DNA of 64,000 nucleotides from NCBI RefSeq assembly GCF_020164785.1, contig NZ_JAIUGX010000002.1:186001-250000 (forward strand), read 5' to 3'. Numbering within the stretch: the first letter of the stretch is position 1; the number at the start of each line of letters is the position of its first letter. This DNA is from Mesorhizobium sp. ES1-1. Lineage in GTDB: Bacteria; Pseudomonadota; Alphaproteobacteria; Rhizobiales; Rhizobiaceae. The notes beneath the pieces were generated by a model. The model did not search any database. It was not told the origin of the DNA and saw only the letters and a list, made by a program, of their open reading frames with translations. The position numbers and the translations under genes were made by a program. Positions 44,866 to 53,106 of the stretch are shown here, piece by piece.

Positions 44866-45391
44866 CTCCGGCTGCCGGGCCAAGATCGAGCCGCATCGCG
44901 CAACGCCGTTCTGCCGGCATGCCGTGCCTGGCCTCGGCGAGCAGCAGCCCGGTCAGCCTTTCATCAACGCCCGCGCCCTCCAGAATGCGAAATCCAAATC
45001 TGCGGTAGAACGGAGCATTCCAGGCGACGTCACGAAACGTGGTCAGCGTGATTGCTGCAACGCCGAGTTGCCTGGCGTTTTCGACCGCCCTTTCGAGAAG
45101 GGAGCGACCTATGCCCATGCCTTGCAGCTCAAGGCGGACATCCAGCTCCCAGATATGTAGCACGTCCCCTTCGACCGTGGCGCTGAGCAGGCCTACCGGG
45201 CGGTCCTGATTATCGGCCGCGACAAGACATGCCCCGCGCCTGATCAAGATCCGATGCCGTTCCACGCTGACATTCCCCTCGTCGGCGAGCCAGGCTAGCT
45301 CCGGCACTGTCCGGAATGCCTCTCCCGCCGACTGTTCGATATCCGGCAGCACTTCGGCGTCATCTTCACGGGCAAGTCGGATCGTGGTCAT
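44846..45391 (-). CDS. GNAT-family N-acetyltransferase
   Basis: A 181-residue acetyltransferase from the ATG at 45391 (MTTIRLAREDDAEVLPDIE). The acetyl-CoA-binding motif QGMGIGRSLLERAVENARQ lies at about residues 90-110, and NAPFYRRFGF is the C-terminal family motif. The acceptor is unknown; small GNATs of this type act on amines, amino acids or proteins. The 3' end overlaps that of the convergent VOC gene by 20 bp. An in-frame 35-codon extension upstream is Arg-rich and probably not translated. Confidence 0.9.
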   Translation of the reverse strand: MTTIRLAREDDAEVLPDIEQSAGEAFRTVPELAWLADEGNVSVERHRILIRRGACLVAADNQDRPVGLLSATVEGDVLHIWELDVRLELQGMGIGRSLLERAVENARQLGVAAITLTTFRDVAWNAPFYRRFGFRILEGAGVDERLTGLLLAEARHGMPAERRCAMRLDLGPAAGATQDIR

Positions 45392-45611
45392 GGTGTTGGC
45401 TCTCGGTATGCCCTGGGCTTTCGCACCAGCCTCAGGCCTTGTTACACGCCTGCGGCAGACCATCGCGGTAAGGTTCGTTGTTCTGCGACAGGGCAATCGC
45501 TATATCAAAGTCGTTGTTGCCTTTCCGACCCCACGAAGCGCAGGATAATGTGTCGCGCCCGGTCAGGTTGGTTGCAAGTCCAGGCGTTGATGAACCGGGA
45601 ATTGGAACAGA

Positions 45612-46211
45612 GTGCTTTTTCGACGCCGCAAGCCTGATAGCATTCTGGAGCGGGTGCGCACCTATCTTTGGCCGCGCCGCTCGTTTTCGCGTTCGCTGCA
45701 GTATTTCTCCAAGCGCATCTTGCGCCTCAACGCAACGCCGCACGCGGTCGCGGCAGGTGTGGCTGCCGGCGTCTTCGCCTCGTTCTTTCCCGTCGGTTTT
45801 CACTTTGCCATCGCCGCCGTCCTGTGCTGGCTGATCGCCGGCAACCTGGTCGCCGCGGCGCTCGGCGCGGTTTTGTTCGGCAATCCGCTGACGTTCCCGC
45901 TTCTATGGGGCGCCTCTTGGGAAACAGGCAAGCTGATCTTGCATGACCGGCTGCCTGCGCACGGCCCGCCTGCTCATCTCGGCGCCATGATGGAACATCT
46001 GTCCTTCGCCCAATTGTGGGAGCCTGTGTTAAAGCCGATGATCATCGGCGCAGTGCCGCTTGGGCTTTTCTTCGGTCTGGTATTCTACGGCATTACGCGT
46101 TGGGGCATGACCAGTTTCCGCGAGCAACGGCGCAAGCGCCTTGCCGAGCGCGCAAGCCGTCACAATCAGTCCACCGCGACGGGCGGGAACATCGGTTCCA
46201 CCGCGCAATGA
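45612..46211 (+). CDS. DUF2062 membrane protein
   Basis: A 199-residue inner-membrane protein of the DUF2062 family. It has an Arg-rich N-terminus ([16 protein letters not shown]) and a conserved [21 protein letters not shown] segment (abridged) with two to three membrane helices, then [11 protein letters not shown] and another helical pair near 145-165. Function is unknown. The GTG at 45612 is preceded by GGAACAG. The stop codon overlaps the acpS ATG by 4 bp, so it heads the acpS-lepB-rnc-era transcription unit, the usual position in Rhizobiales. Confidence 0.9.
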   Translation: MLFRRRKPDSILERVRTYLWPRRSFSRSLQYFSKRILRLNATPHAVAAGVAAGVFASFFPVGFHFAIAAVLCWLIAGNLVAAALGAVLFGNPLTFPLLWGASWETGKLILHDRLPAHGPPAHLGAMMEHLSFAQLWEPVLKPMIIGAVPLGLFFGLVFYGITRWGMTSFREQRRKRLAERASRHNQSTATGGNIGSTAQ

Positions 46212-46621
46212 TCATCGGCATCGGCAGTGATCTGATCGATATCAGGCGCATCGAAAAGTCGCTGGAACGACATGGCGAGCGCTTCATCAAGAGAATTTAC
46301 ACCGATGTCGAGCAGGCACGCTCCGAGAACCGTGGGACGCGCGCCGCCTCTTATGCCAAACGCTTCGCCGCCAAAGAGGCTTGCGCCAAGGCGCTAGGCA
46401 CCGGTCTTGCCCAGGGCGTGTTCTGGCGTGACATGGGAGTGGTCAACCTGCCGAGCGGCGCGCCGACCATGGCGCTGACAGGCGGTGCGCTGGCGCGGCT
46501 CGAAACAATCCTTCCACAGGGCCATCGCGCAGCAATCCATCTCACCATCACGGATGATTTCCCGCTTGCTCAAGCCTTTGTGATTATTGAGGCGTTACCG
46601 GTCGAACAAGCGCCACATTGA
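46208..46621 (+). CDS. acpS: Holo-[acyl-carrier-protein] synthase
   Basis: A 137-residue phosphopantetheinyl transferase that activates ACP for fatty acid synthesis. The N-terminal [13 protein letters not shown] motif with the metal-binding Asp and the central [15 protein letters not shown] motif are both present, and the length is standard. ATG overlaps the DUF2062 stop as ATGA, so translation is coupled. lepB follows 78 bp later. Confidence 0.97.
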   Translation: MIIGIGSDLIDIRRIEKSLERHGERFIKRIYTDVEQARSENRGTRAASYAKRFAAKEACAKALGTGLAQGVFWRDMGVVNLPSGAPTMALTGGALARLETILPQGHRAAIHLTITDDFPLAQAFVIIEALPVEQAPH

Positions 46622-46699
46622 TTGCATCTGACGACCGGCATTGACGTTGCCCAGCGCGCGCCGAGACTCTATACCATCCAACGCACAATCGAGGACGAC

Positions 46700-47449
46700 A
46701 TGAGCGTGGCTGAAAAATCCGAGAAGAAGTCTGGCGGGCTTGGCGAAACCGTCAGCGTCATCGTCCAGGCGCTCCTGCTTGCCCTGGTCATCCGCACGCT
46801 GCTGTTCCAGCCCTTCTCGATCCCCTCGGGGTCGATGCGCCCGACTCTTCTGGAAGGCGACTATCTGTTCGTCACCAAATGGTCCTACGGTTATTCGCGT
46901 TATTCGCTTCCTTTCGGCCCTGACATTTTCTCTGGCCGCATCTGGGGTTCAGAGCCGAAGCGCGGCGACGTTGCCGTGTTCAAGTTCCCGCCCGATCCGT
47001 CCGTCGACTACATCAAGCGCGTCGTCGGCCTGCCCGGCGACAAGATCCAGGTCAAGGATGGCCAGTTGTTCATCAACGGCGTCGGCGTGCCCCGGGTGAA
47101 GACCGGCCAGATCGACAATCCCGATATCACCGAAGTGTCGCGGCCAATCGATGTATACCGGGAAACCTTGCCCAACGGCGTCAGCTACGACACGCTTGAC
47201 CTGGATTCGAACTCGATCGGCGACAACACGCGCGAATTCGATGTTCCGCCGGGCCATTATTTCATGATGGGCGACAACCGCGACAATTCCGCCGACAGCC
47301 GGTTTACCGTCGGCTACGTCCCGGCGGAAAACCTGGTTGGTCGTGCCAATCTTGTGTTCTTCTCCATCGCCGGCAAGGCGAGCCCACTCGAGTTCTGGAA
47401 ATGGCCGACGCTGATGCGCGCCTCGCGCCTGTTCCACTTCGTCAATTGA
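46700..47449 (+). CDS. lepB: Signal peptidase I
   Basis: A 249-residue inner-membrane protease that removes signal peptides from exported preproteins. One N-terminal membrane helix (about 17-35) precedes the catalytic Ser45 in IPSGSMRPTL (box B) and Lys106 in YIKRVVGLPGD (box D). MGDNRDNSADSR (box E) is near residue 195. ATG 46700 follows GAGGACGAC; upstream in-frame sequence is not conserved-looking. Its TGA overlaps the rnc ATG (TGATG), indicating coupling. Confidence 0.97.
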   Translation: MSVAEKSEKKSGGLGETVSVIVQALLLALVIRTLLFQPFSIPSGSMRPTLLEGDYLFVTKWSYGYSRYSLPFGPDIFSGRIWGSEPKRGDVAVFKFPPDPSVDYIKRVVGLPGDKIQVKDGQLFINGVGVPRVKTGQIDNPDITEVSRPIDVYRETLPNGVSYDTLDLDSNSIGDNTREFDVPPGHYFMMGDNRDNSADSRFTVGYVPAENLVGRANLVFFSIAGKASPLEFWKWPTLMRASRLFHFVN

Positions 47450-48165
47450 TGGCTTTGAAACGGCCCACCGGGGAAGCATTGGCCGAAGCGGTACTGGCCA
47501 GCACAGGCTACGTCTTCAAAGACAGGCGGCTTCTGGAGACGGCGCTCACTCATTCCAGCGCCGTCAAGGCGGCGACCAACAACGAGCGTCTTGAATTTCT
47601 CGGCGACCGCGTGCTCGGCCTGGTCGTAGCCGATATGCTGTTCCAGAAATTCCCCGACGCTTCGGAAGGTGAGATCGCACCGCGCTTCAACGCATTGGTC
47701 GATTCCAAGACCTGTTCGGAGATCGGCCTGCTGATGAACCTGGAGAACCTGGTGCGCGCCGATGCCGCGCTGAAGGCCCGCTCGCGGGGCTCCGGCGGCA
47801 GCTATCTGGCCGATGCGGTGGAGGCACTGATCGCCGCCATCTATGTCGACGGCGGCATCGAGCCGGCAAGGCGGTTTATTCTCCGCTACTGGGAGCCGCG
47901 CGCGCGCATGGTCGTGGTCAAGCCGCGCAATCCCAAGTCGGAACTGCAGGAGTGGATCGCCAAGACCGGCGATGCCAGGCCGGAATATGTTATCGAACAA
48001 CGTGAGGGGCCTGATCACCAGCCCGTCTTCACGGTCTCGGTGCAGGTCGAAGGCTTTGAACCAACAAAAGGCACCGGCGGTTCGCGCCGGGCCGCCGAAG
48101 AAGCGGCGGCCTCGGCGTTTCTGTTGCGCGAGGGCGTCTGGGCCAATGAAGGGAGCGCGGCATGA
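47449..48165 (+). CDS. rnc: Ribonuclease III
   Basis: A 238-residue double-strand-specific endoribonuclease for rRNA and mRNA processing. The signature NNERLEFLGDRVL (about 44-56) and the second acidic cluster in LADAVEALIAAIY near 120-130 supply the metal-binding residues. A double-stranded RNA-binding domain with KGTGGSRRAAEEAAA makes up the C-terminus. The start overlaps the lepB stop, and the stop overlaps the era start as ATGA. Confidence 0.97.
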   Translation: MALKRPTGEALAEAVLASTGYVFKDRRLLETALTHSSAVKAATNNERLEFLGDRVLGLVVADMLFQKFPDASEGEIAPRFNALVDSKTCSEIGLLMNLENLVRADAALKARSRGSGGSYLADAVEALIAAIYVDGGIEPARRFILRYWEPRARMVVVKPRNPKSELQEWIAKTGDARPEYVIEQREGPDHQPVFTVSVQVEGFEPTKGTGGSRRAAEEAAASAFLLREGVWANEGSAA

Positions 48166-49088
48166 TCGCCACCGAAGAGCCGGCGCCTGAAGCCGCCGCG
48201 ACGCGCTCGGGCTTCGTTGCGCTGATCGGCGCGCCCAATGCCGGCAAATCCACTTTGGTCAACCAGCTTGTCGGCGCCAAAGTCTCGATCGTCACCCATA
48301 AGGTCCAGACCACCCGCGCCATCGTGCGCGGCATCGCCACGCATGCCAACGCGCAGATCGTCTTCGTTGACACGCCGGGCATCTTCAAGCCCAAGCGGCG
48401 GCTGGACACGGCGATGGTGACCACCGCCTGGGGAGGCGCCAAGGATGCCGATATCGTCCTGCTGCTGATCGACGCCGAGCGCGGCATCCGGGGTGACGCC
48501 GACGCCATTCTCGAGCGGTTGAAGGACGTCCGCCAGCCGATGGTGCTGATCCTCAATAAGGTCGATCGCGTCAAGCACGAGGCGCTGCTGGCCTTGTCGG
48601 CGACGGCCAACGAAAGGGTGGCGTTCAAGCGTACCTTCATGATATCGGCCCTGACCGGTTCAGGCTGCAAGGATCTGCTCGATTACCTCGCTGAAGCGCT
48701 GCCGGCTGGTCCCTGGTACTATCCGGAAGATCAGATCTCCGACTTGCCGATGCGCCAGCTGGCGGCCGAGATCACCCGCGAGAAGCTCTATCTGCGCCTG
48801 CACCAGGAATTGCCATACTCCTCCCATATCGAGACCGAGAAATGGGAAGAGAAACCGGATGGCTCGGTTCGCATCGACCAGACCATCTTTGTCGAGCGCG
48901 ACAGCCAGAAGAAGATCGTCCTCGGTCACAAGGGCGAAACCATTCGCGCCATCGGCCAAGCGGCGCGCATGGAGATTTCAGGCATCCTCGAGCAGAAGGT
49001 CCACCTGTTCTTATTCGTCAAAGTCCGCGAAAACTGGGGCGACGACCCCGAGCGTTATCGTGAGATGGGGTTGGAGTTCCCGCGGTAG
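48162..49088 (+). CDS. era: GTPase Era
   Basis: A 308-residue GTPase for 16S rRNA maturation and 30S assembly. GTPase motifs are GAPNAGKST (G1, 23-31), DTPGI (G3, near 70), and NKVD (G4, near 131). The C-terminal KH domain carries the GHKGETIRAIGQAAR loop. It overlaps rnc by 4 bp. In many Rhizobiales recO follows directly, but here recO is about 5.3 kb further on. Confidence 0.97.
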   Translation: MIATEEPAPEAAATRSGFVALIGAPNAGKSTLVNQLVGAKVSIVTHKVQTTRAIVRGIATHANAQIVFVDTPGIFKPKRRLDTAMVTTAWGGAKDADIVLLLIDAERGIRGDADAILERLKDVRQPMVLILNKVDRVKHEALLALSATANERVAFKRTFMISALTGSGCKDLLDYLAEALPAGPWYYPEDQISDLPMRQLAAEITREKLYLRLHQELPYSSHIETEKWEEKPDGSVRIDQTIFVERDSQKKIVLGHKGETIRAIGQAARMEISGILEQKVHLFLFVKVRENWGDDPERYREMGLEFPR

Positions 49089-49160
49089 CCTCGCGGGACC
49101 CAGCAGGTCGCTCGCCGGATAGACGCTGCGCGTCAGGCCAGGCGGCAAAGTCGCGATTCC

Positions 49161-49541
49161 TCAATCGGCGCGCGACCAGTTCACATTCTTGCAGACCAGT
49201 CCACCAACGACGCAGCCCCGGGTTACCAGGCTGGCCTTACCGACCTTCACCTGTATGGAATAGGTGAGCTTGCGTTTCGGATCGAACGCCTTGCCGCTCA
49301 GCGTATCGGCCGACTTCGGCTTCACGGTCATGACGAGCTTGTCGCCGACATTCTCGCCGCGGCCGCTATCCTTGATCCAAAGATTGGTGGCACAGATGTC
49401 GGCGCCGCATGGAGCGATGCGCACCTTGGCATTGCCGTCGCCACGCATCCAGATGCCGCTTGGGTCGGGGCTCGATGCGGCAATGGCGGCTCCAGCCATC
49501 CAGAATATGCCCAACCCCACGGCGATTTTGCTGATTTTCAT
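49161..49541 (-). CDS. DUF2147-family exported protein
   Basis: A 126-residue protein with a signal peptide (MKISKIAVGLGIFWMAGAAIA) and the DUF2147 domain: GIWMRGDGNAKVRI, CGADICATNLWI and a C-terminal RGCVVGGLVCKNVNW. Four cysteines could form two disulfides in the periplasm. Function is unknown. The ATG at 49541 has GAGG 7 bases upstream; a GTG two codons earlier is less likely. It is convergent with era and a divergent neighbour of the DUF2177 gene. Its C-terminal motif closely parallels the other DUF2147 protein at 16384-16725. Confidence 0.87.
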   Translation of the reverse strand: MKISKIAVGLGIFWMAGAAIAASSPDPSGIWMRGDGNAKVRIAPCGADICATNLWIKDSGRGENVGDKLVMTVKPKSADTLSGKAFDPKRKLTYSIQVKVGKASLVTRGCVVGGLVCKNVNWSRAD

Positions 49542-49724
49542 GTCCACCTCGTCACCCTGCTACCAGCGGAAATACGCGGTTCCTCGGGCGGGAGTTTCGC
49601 AGAAAGCTCGAATTTCAGTGGTTCTGTAGATTGCCGGGAAGGGCGGACGCATCTGCCGCGAAACTGTATTGCCTCATCGACCGTTTCTGTGACGCAGAGG
49701 CGGGCGCCGGCACAGGAGAGAGAT

Positions 49725-50135
49725 TTGTTGAAAACATACGTGATTGCCTATCTGGCGACAGCACTGGTCTTTCTCGGCATCGATTCCGTATGGTTGACTT
49801 TGACCGCAAGCAGGCTCTACAGGCCGCTGCTCGGCGACATGCTGGCCGACGGCTTCAACGTCGCGCCAGCTATCGTCTTTTATGTCGTCTATATCGGCGG
49901 CATCGTCTATTTCGCCATCCAGCCGGCCCTGACCAATGGCAGTACGACGACGGCGGCTTTGAACGGCGCGCTTCTCGGCTTTGTCGCCTACGCAACTTAC
50001 GATCTCACCAACCAGGCGACCCTGAAGAACTGGCCGGTTCAGATCACTCTCGCCGATCTGTGCTGGGGAACGGTGCTGACGGCCACGTCCGCCACGTTGG
50101 GCTTCATCATAGCTCGCCACTTTTCCCGGCTATGA
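49725..50135 (+). CDS. DUF2177-family membrane protein
   Basis: A 136-residue inner-membrane protein with four hydrophobic segments, of the DUF2177 family (start region YVIAYLATALVFLGIDSVWL, then YDLTNQATLKNWP, both family hallmarks). The start is a TTG, 49725 or 49728, after AGGAGAG; no ATG fits. DUF2177 genes are often found near cyclopropane-synthase-like methyltransferases and DUF1295 proteins, as is the case here, suggesting a shared role in lipid modification. Its 3' end overlaps the convergent membrane-protein gene by 6 bp. Confidence 0.85.
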   Translation: MLKTYVIAYLATALVFLGIDSVWLTLTASRLYRPLLGDMLADGFNVAPAIVFYVVYIGGIVYFAIQPALTNGSTTTAALNGALLGFVAYATYDLTNQATLKNWPVQITLADLCWGTVLTATSATLGFIIARHFSRL

Positions 50136-50699
50136 CGATGTCCTGCCGCGCTGGTCGATCAGCCCCGCGGCCAGCATCCCGACGAATGCCGTCAACGTGC
50201 CGACGCTGGTTGCGTTGAGTTTGATGAAGTTGGCATATTCTTCGGCCGTGTAGAGATGAACCGGCTGCCCATAAGCCCTGTGCAGCATGGTGAATATGAG
50301 AAACGCGAGCCCGGCGATGGCAAGGCCAATAATCCGCTCGCTTGGCCTGAAGACGACGAACCCGATCAGCACGCATGGGATGAGGAACATCTCTACGCCC
50401 GACGCGACCCCGAAAACCTTGGCGCTGAGCATTGTGTTAGCGATGCCGGCGAGCGGCAGAAGGAGACGGCCGGCGACGGTGTTCAATCGAGAAATCGCCG
50501 GCACCAAGGCGAAAAAGGGTGTCGACAGGAACAGCCAGTAGGATGGCGCCACATCCGGTCCCACAAGCCAATAAAGATAAAGAGGGTAGAAGGGCTGGTT
50601 GGAGACGACCACCAGGGCGATCGTGTTGGCGGTCGCCACCAAAGGGTCGGGATGCGCCGCATAAGTCTTGATCGATTGCCAAAGCGACGAAATGTTCAA
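50130..50699 (-). CDS. Unrecognised multi-spanning membrane protein in a lipid-modification cluster
   Basis: A 189-residue polytopic membrane protein with about five or six hydrophobic segments and few charges. Notable features are the aromatic stretch NQPFYPLYLYWLVG near residue 35, FLIPCVLIGFVVF near 105 and a polar loop YTAEEYANFIKLNATS near 155. I do not recognise the family. Its ATG overlaps the stop of the upstream methyltransferase gene (ATGA), so it belongs to the DUF1295-methyltransferase operon. It may transport, bind or help to form the modified lipid, by context only. Confidence 0.8.
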   Translation of the reverse strand: MNISSLWQSIKTYAAHPDPLVATANTIALVVVSNQPFYPLYLYWLVGPDVAPSYWLFLSTPFFALVPAISRLNTVAGRLLLPLAGIANTMLSAKVFGVASGVEMFLIPCVLIGFVVFRPSERIIGLAIAGLAFLIFTMLHRAYGQPVHLYTAEEYANFIKLNATSVGTLTAFVGMLAAGLIDQRGRTSS

Positions 50700-51736
50700 C
50701 GCTGTTTGCCTTTGGCAGGCTGCAGGCGGTAGTGGCTAACGCCCCATTCCTCGCCATCGGCATGGCCGAACAGGCCTGCAGTGGCCAGGAAAAACAGCCG
50801 CCAGCGCCGCCGCCACAATCCGGCGTCGGCGCCATAGACCGCAAGCAGGATCCGATCGATCTCCGGCTGGTTTGCATCGAAATTGGCCAGCCAGTCCTCC
50901 GCTGTTCTCTGATAGTGCTTGCCGTTCCAACGCCACTCCTGCTCGACCTCGAAGATGTCCGCGAAACAGCGGATCAGGCCATGGCTCGGCATGACGCCGC
51001 CGGTGAAGAAATGATTGGCGATCCAGTCGCTCTTGTCGGCGTGGTCGAAACGGTAGCAGCCCAGCCTGTGGGTGAAGACGTGCAGGAACAGCCTGCCGTC
51101 GGGCGCCAGCCAGCCGCTTATACGCTCGAGCAATGCCCTCCAATTCGACATATGTTCGAACATCTCAACCGACACCACCCGGTCGAAAACACCTTCCGGG
51201 CTGAAATCGTTCATGTCGGCTGTGACGATGCGGACATTGTCGAGCCCGCGCATCCTGGCCTGTTCTTCGATGTGGTGGCGTTGTGGCGCGGAGTTGGAGA
51301 CGGCGACGATTTGCGCCTTTGGGAAGCGCTCGGCCATGTAAAGGGTCAGCGATCCCCAGCCGCAACCGAGTTCGAGAATCTGTTGGCCATCGGCCAGGTC
51401 GGCATGGGCAACCGTTTTTTCCAAGGCACGCAACTCCGCCTGCTCCAGCGTCTCGGCGCCCTTGTCATAGAGACAGCTCGAATATTTACGGCGCGGTCCA
51501 AGCACCAGGCTGAAAAAGGCCGGAGGCAGTTCGTAATGCTGCTCGTTTGCGGACTCGACATGCATTGCGATCGGACGCCGCGCCATCTCGCGCGCGAAAT
51601 CCGCCTCCGTGGCCATCGAGCCAGCGGACAATCGACGGCGTGTACGGCCCACCAGGAACCGGATGCCGTAGCGCGTAACCGGATCGGGAAGGGGAGCACG
51701 CTCGACCGTGTTGATGGCGGACGCGATCAGGTTCAT
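50696..51736 (-). CDS. Cyclopropane-fatty-acyl-phospholipid synthase-family methyltransferase
   Basis: A 346-residue SAM-dependent methyltransferase of the CFA-synthase/coclaurine-N-methyltransferase group. The SAM-binding motif ILELGCGWGSLTL is at about 118-130, preceded by the YELPPAFFSLVLG and YSSCLYD segments that resemble CFA synthase's substrate region. VVSVEMFEHM supplies the acidic residue. It is shorter than classic CFA synthases, lacking much of the N-terminal domain. With DUF1295 next to it, it resembles clusters tied to modified (for example furan or methylated) fatty acids in other alphaproteobacteria; the product here is unproven. Coupled by 4-bp overlaps to genes on both sides. 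Confidence 0.88.
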   Translation of the reverse strand: MNLIASAINTVERAPLPDPVTRYGIRFLVGRTRRRLSAGSMATEADFAREMARRPIAMHVESANEQHYELPPAFFSLVLGPRRKYSSCLYDKGAETLEQAELRALEKTVAHADLADGQQILELGCGWGSLTLYMAERFPKAQIVAVSNSAPQRHHIEEQARMRGLDNVRIVTADMNDFSPEGVFDRVVSVEMFEHMSNWRALLERISGWLAPDGRLFLHVFTHRLGCYRFDHADKSDWIANHFFTGGVMPSHGLIRCFADIFEVEQEWRWNGKHYQRTAEDWLANFDANQPEIDRILLAVYGADAGLWRRRWRLFFLATAGLFGHADGEEWGVSHYRLQPAKGKQR

Positions 51737-52572
51737 CGGCTTGAGTTCCCCGGTGTCTTGATGGATGACGGCCGCGTCTGCGGACCCGGCCAGAAGGCAT
51801 TGACGCGACGCTGGTACTCGCGAAAGGCGTCACCACGGGACCGCAGCATATGCGCTTCCAGCGGTGGGATGCCCGACACATGCACCAGCAGCCAGTACAT
51901 GAAGGCCGGGCCGCAAAGCGCGATCCAACCCCAGGGATAGGCGCCCGTCAGGTCGATGGCGATTGCCGCATAGGCAAGCCAGCCGAGCCATTCGAAGAAA
52001 TAGTTTGGGTGGCGCGAATATCCCCATAGGCCGATATCGCAAATCCGGCCCTTGCTGGCTTTATCAGCCCGAAAGCGCGTCAACTGGTGATCTGCTATCG
52101 CTTCGCCGCCGATTGCGACAGCCAGGATGGCCATGCCCAACACGTCCCCTGGGCGAAGGCGAGGCGCTGGATTGTGAGCGGCTATCGCGATGGTCAGTGC
52201 CAGCAACAGAGCGGATGCTGCCTGGATTTGCAGGAACCAGAACAGCCGCCCGCCGAAGTCCGCTCCCCAGTCCCGCCGCAACTGCGCATAGCGCGGATCA
52301 TCGCCGCCCTTGATCGTACGCCCGACGATATGCGAGCCCAGGCGCAGCGCCCAGAGCGCGGCAAGCGCCGCCACGATGAGTTGTCTGGAAGTGGGCTGAT
52401 GCCAACCGCCCACGGGGGCGAGCGCCATGGCGACGCCCGCGCCTCCGGTCGCGAAAGACCAGATCGCATCGACCCAACCCGACTGCCCCGAGCGAAGCGC
52501 GATCAGCCAGGCTCCCGCCATCACGAGCGACAAGGCGATGGCTACTGCGACAAGAAGGGCGGGAAGCGTCAC
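51733..52572 (-). CDS. DUF1295 (steroid 5-alpha reductase/ICMT-fold) membrane protein
   Basis: A 279-residue membrane protein with seven or so helices. The C-terminal GYSRHPNYFFEWLGW and HVSGIPPLEAHML signatures define DUF1295, related to steroid 5-alpha-reductases and isoprenylcysteine methyltransferases, which use NADPH or SAM at a cytosolic C-terminal pocket. It is first in a three-gene operon with the CFA-like methyltransferase and an unknown membrane protein, with 4-bp overlaps throughout. A saturating or desaturating role on membrane lipids is plausible. Start GTG at 52572. Confidence 0.88.
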   Translation of the reverse strand: MTLPALLVAVAIALSLVMAGAWLIALRSGQSGWVDAIWSFATGGAGVAMALAPVGGWHQPTSRQLIVAALAALWALRLGSHIVGRTIKGGDDPRYAQLRRDWGADFGGRLFWFLQIQAASALLLALTIAIAAHNPAPRLRPGDVLGMAILAVAIGGEAIADHQLTRFRADKASKGRICDIGLWGYSRHPNYFFEWLGWLAYAAIAIDLTGAYPWGWIALCGPAFMYWLLVHVSGIPPLEAHMLRSRGDAFREYQRRVNAFWPGPQTRPSSIKTPGNSSR

Positions 52573-52574
52573 GG

Positions 52575-52775
52575 ATGATCCGTCTGCAAGGGTTGGCTGC
52601 TGTCACAATCCAATACGCGAAGGCGCTGCGACAAGTTTCGGACGCGTTGGCAAAGAAGCCTTCCGACCGGTGGTCGATGCTCGCTTCCGGTCCCTACTGG
52701 GAGGACGACCGGCATGCTGATGATTTCAATGGATATCAGACGAGCGAGGAAATGGTATTTCTTGGCGATAAATAG
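52575..52775 (+). CDS. Possible small protein (66 aa)
   Basis: A 66-residue frame beginning two bases from the divergent DUF1295 start codon. The latter half (SGPYWEDDRHADDFNGYQTS) has protein-like, acidic and aromatic composition, but the frame has only a weak GGGAAG upstream, inside the DUF1295 coding region. It is unclear whether both genes could use such close divergent starts. It may be a remnant. No family is recognised. Confidence 0.3.
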   Translation: MIRLQGLAAVTIQYAKALRQVSDALAKKPSDRWSMLASGPYWEDDRHADDFNGYQTSEEMVFLGDK

Positions 52776-53106
52776 CAGGAAATCCCCCTTTCTTTAGTGC
52801 ATACATAAAAACTGAGCAAAAAGCAGATAGTGAGCCGTCGAAATATAAAGCTCTATATTGAATATATAACGATGTACCATTTGTGCCATCTAGTGGTACG
52901 TTTAGTGTTATTTGTGCAACACAACATTAATCTGTAGAGAAAAGCAGGATTATTTCTGGAATCGTCATTGAAGGCGGAGGGTTGATGGGTATGTTCGCCG
53001 CGAAAAGGGGGCGCGGTGCGGGCCTTTTTCGTTGGGGGTGAGGCGGGAAACATATCCGCCAGCCACAGATCCGAAGCCTTTTAACTTTGACTGGAGAGGT
53101 CATAAA
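52776..53106. other. AT-rich upstream region and leader of porin 3
   Basis: 331 bp. The first half (52800-52930) is by far the AT-richest stretch noticed in the window and contains the inverted repeat GTACCA/TGGTAC (52874-52879 and 52894-52899) and the motif ATTTGTGCAACA (52910-52921), also found upstream of porin 2. The last 120 bp resemble the porin 2 leader. No coding frame is present. Confidence 0.6.

Noticed and set aside
50732..51940. A 402-codon open frame on the plus strand
   Set aside because: It is antisense to the CFA-like methyltransferase, whose SAM motif and operon overlaps are clear.
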